Below are positions 62,754-64,000 of a DNA stretch of 64,000 nucleotides, piece after piece (within the stretch, counting starts at the first letter, position 1; every line of letters starts with the position of its first letter). The notes under the pieces are model-generated. The model was given only the letters and a program-made list of their open reading frames with translations. It was not told the origin of the DNA and searched no databases. Source of the stretch: Bradyrhizobium diazoefficiens. GTDB taxonomy: Bacteria > Pseudomonadota > Alphaproteobacteria > Rhizobiales > Xanthobacteraceae. The DNA is taken from the NCBI RefSeq assembly GCF_018129965.1, contig NZ_JAFCKW010000002.1, positions 620,001 through 684,000 of the forward strand. Direction: 5' to 3'. A program made the translations under genes and the position numbers.

Positions 62754-63746
62754 TCAACGCTCCGCAACAGCCCTGGCGCGGAAATCGCCTGGGGCCATGC
62801 CGTAGGCCGCGTTGAAGACGCGGTAGTAGGTCGCAAGGCTGTCAAAGCCGCAGGAGGTCGCGATCTCCGCGATCAGCCGGTCCGGCGCCTCGCGCAGCAG
62901 GCGGCGGCTCTGCTTCAGGCGTTCGTCGGTCACGGTCTGCGAGAAGCTTTTGGCCGCACTTTCGAACAGAATATGCAGGTGGCGCACGGAGACGCCGAGC
63001 AGGTCGGCCACCATCGCCGGTGCCAGATCGGGGTCCAGGAGGTGCTGCGCGATCAGGCGCCTGGCATGCGCGAAGCGTGCGGTCCGCAGCGCCGCCTGTC
63101 CGCGCCGGCTGCCGGGCCGCACGATGCCACGCTCGATCAGCGCCAGATGGCCTAGCGCTTGAACCAGGCTTTCCTGGACCGGAGAGGTGGTGCCGTTTTC
63201 CGCCGCGGCGGCCTCGGCGAGGTCGGCGAAGCAGGCGCCGAGCAGCGGCGCCAGGCCGGGATCGTCGAACCGCCGCGGCACGAGCTCGCGGATGCGCTGG
63301 TCCTGTGTCGCAAGGCCGCTCACGGGTATTTTCAGAATCCGCAGGTGGAAGCCGCCTACGCCGAGCGGCGCGGTGCGATAGGGCTGGTCGGTATGGCTGG
63401 TGGCGAAGCTGCCATGGGCGATCGCGAAGTCGCTGGCGCGCATGCCGCCGAACCAGCCGCCGCTGCCGAGCTGCTGGTAGACGCAGATGCTGTCGCCGGG
63501 CGCGTCAGCGATGTCGGCGGGGCTCCGCTCGACCGTATAATACGAGGCCTTCAGCTCGACGAGGGCGCCGCGGCCGATCTGGCGCAAGGACAATTCGCCA
63601 TGGAAGTCGTCGCGCCGTTCGCGCGCGAGCTCTGCGGTGACGCCGAATAGACCTTTGGAGCGGACCTCGCGCCAATAGTCGAAGCGATGATGCGGTTCGA
63701 CGTCGTCGGTACACCAGCGATACAAGCCAGCCCTCGCTTCCGGCAT
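62754..63746 (-). CDS. AraC family transcriptional regulator
   Basis: 330 residues from the ATG at 63746; a TTG 22 codons upstream is possible but less likely. The N-terminal AraC_binding_2-type sensor starts LYRWCTDDVEPHHRFDYWREV and the C-terminal double HTH includes MVADLLGVSVRHLHILFES and IAEIATSCGFDSLATYYRVFNAAYGMAPGDFRAR. The effector is unknown. It is divergent from the exported-protein gene that starts at 63947, which is its likely target. Confidence 0.9.
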   Translation of the reverse strand: MPEARAGLYRWCTDDVEPHHRFDYWREVRSKGLFGVTAELARERRDDFHGELSLRQIGRGALVELKASYYTVERSPADIADAPGDSICVYQQLGSGGWFGGMRASDFAIAHGSFATSHTDQPYRTAPLGVGGFHLRILKIPVSGLATQDQRIRELVPRRFDDPGLAPLLGACFADLAEAAAAENGTTSPVQESLVQALGHLALIERGIVRPGSRRGQAALRTARFAHARRLIAQHLLDPDLAPAMVADLLGVSVRHLHILFESAAKSFSQTVTDERLKQSRRLLREAPDRLIAEIATSCGFDSLATYYRVFNAAYGMAPGDFRARAVAER

Positions 63747-63946
63747 TCGCCCAAGAAAAAGCAGATTCCGGACGAATCTTCCATAGGCGAGTTCGTGGAG
63801 CGGCAGGGCCAAGCCCGTTCAAGACCGTTCCAGCCTGTTGAACCGTCGATGAAGCTGGACCGACTATCACAACGACGGCGGAGGGTTCCAAAGAACCGCC
63901 TGCCGGGGGAACCGGCCTGGCGCCGTTCTGTTGCGGGATTTATGCG

Positions 63947-64000
63947 ATGACGCGTCGGCTTTTCAGAATTCTGGTGGCCCTCGGGATGGCGGCGAGCCTT
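63947..64000 (+). CDS. Start of an exported protein (cut by window end)
   Basis: Eighteen codons are visible: MTRRLFRILVALGMAASL, a positively charged start and hydrophobic core typical of a signal peptide. The frame runs off the window. It lies 200 bp from, and divergent to, the AraC gene. Product unknown. Confidence 0.5.
   Translation, partial: MTRRLFRILVALGMAASL

Noticed and set aside
1-64000. tRNA, rRNA or mobile element genes
   Set aside because: I searched intergenic gaps by eye for cloverleaf sequence, transposase motifs and direct-repeat ends and found none; a covariance-model search would be more sensitive.

Overview
The window is high-GC alphaproteobacterial chromosome. Protein content, gene order (amidase–PBP1A–prfB; tyrS diverging from anmK; cysteine desulfurase–sufBCDS–sufT-like–sufA) and several families of intergenic palindromic repeats resemble Bradyrhizobium or a close relative (Nitrobacteraceae). 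That assignment is my inference from sequence style, not from a database search. Most of the window reads as core chromosome. I saw no rRNA, tRNA, CRISPR array, insertion sequence or prophage.

Layout. 1–2800: the 3' end of dctA with a strong terminator, then a TPR protein with a glycosyltransferase-like C-terminus. 2788–7208 (minus): a DadA-type FAD oxidoreductase and RNase E, whose S1 domain is split by a long His/Asp-rich insert. 7209–12062: a 700-bp leader region, a cell-wall amidase, five 23-bp palindromic tandem repeats, and PBP1A. 12171–18700: prfB with an intact programmed +1 frameshift site, a beta-hydroxyacid dehydrogenase, two EamA exporters and an orphan ABC substrate-binding protein. 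17419–22951 (minus): a tightly coupled polysaccharide export operon (53-aa membrane peptide, glycosyltransferase–Wzm fusion, Wzt ATPase, glycosyltransferase, O-antigen ligase-like protein). It diverges from an overlapping DUF6502–DUF5666 pair (23079–25159) across a compact control region in which two matching 17-bp palindromes each sit in a predicted promoter.

25203–34151: a large catalase and a tripartite RND efflux operon facing a TetR regulator, with palindromic operator candidates between them. 34178–43010: an M23 peptidase, a peroxiredoxin with a Lys/Ala/Pro-rich N-terminal tail, a 1240-aa AsmA-type membrane protein, a chemoreceptor, a possible 28-aa membrane peptide and a DoxX protein. 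43231–49047: an MFS transporter, tyrS, anmK, a glutathione S-transferase whose promoter holds two copies of a 12-bp palindrome, a DUF1697 gene with a C-terminal frameshift, and an alpha/beta hydrolase. 49391–56444: the SUF iron–sulfur assembly operon with two different cysteine desulfurases. 56526–64000: a TfoX-like protein, fabA, a diguanylate cyclase, a RhlE-type helicase, an LCAT-like lipase, an AraC regulator and the first codons of an exported protein.

The most distinctive items are the glycosyltransferase–Wzm fusion operon with its shared divergent operator pair, the palindromic minisatellite between two peptidoglycan genes, the histidine-rich RNase E insert, and the operator-embedded promoters of the GST and RND genes.
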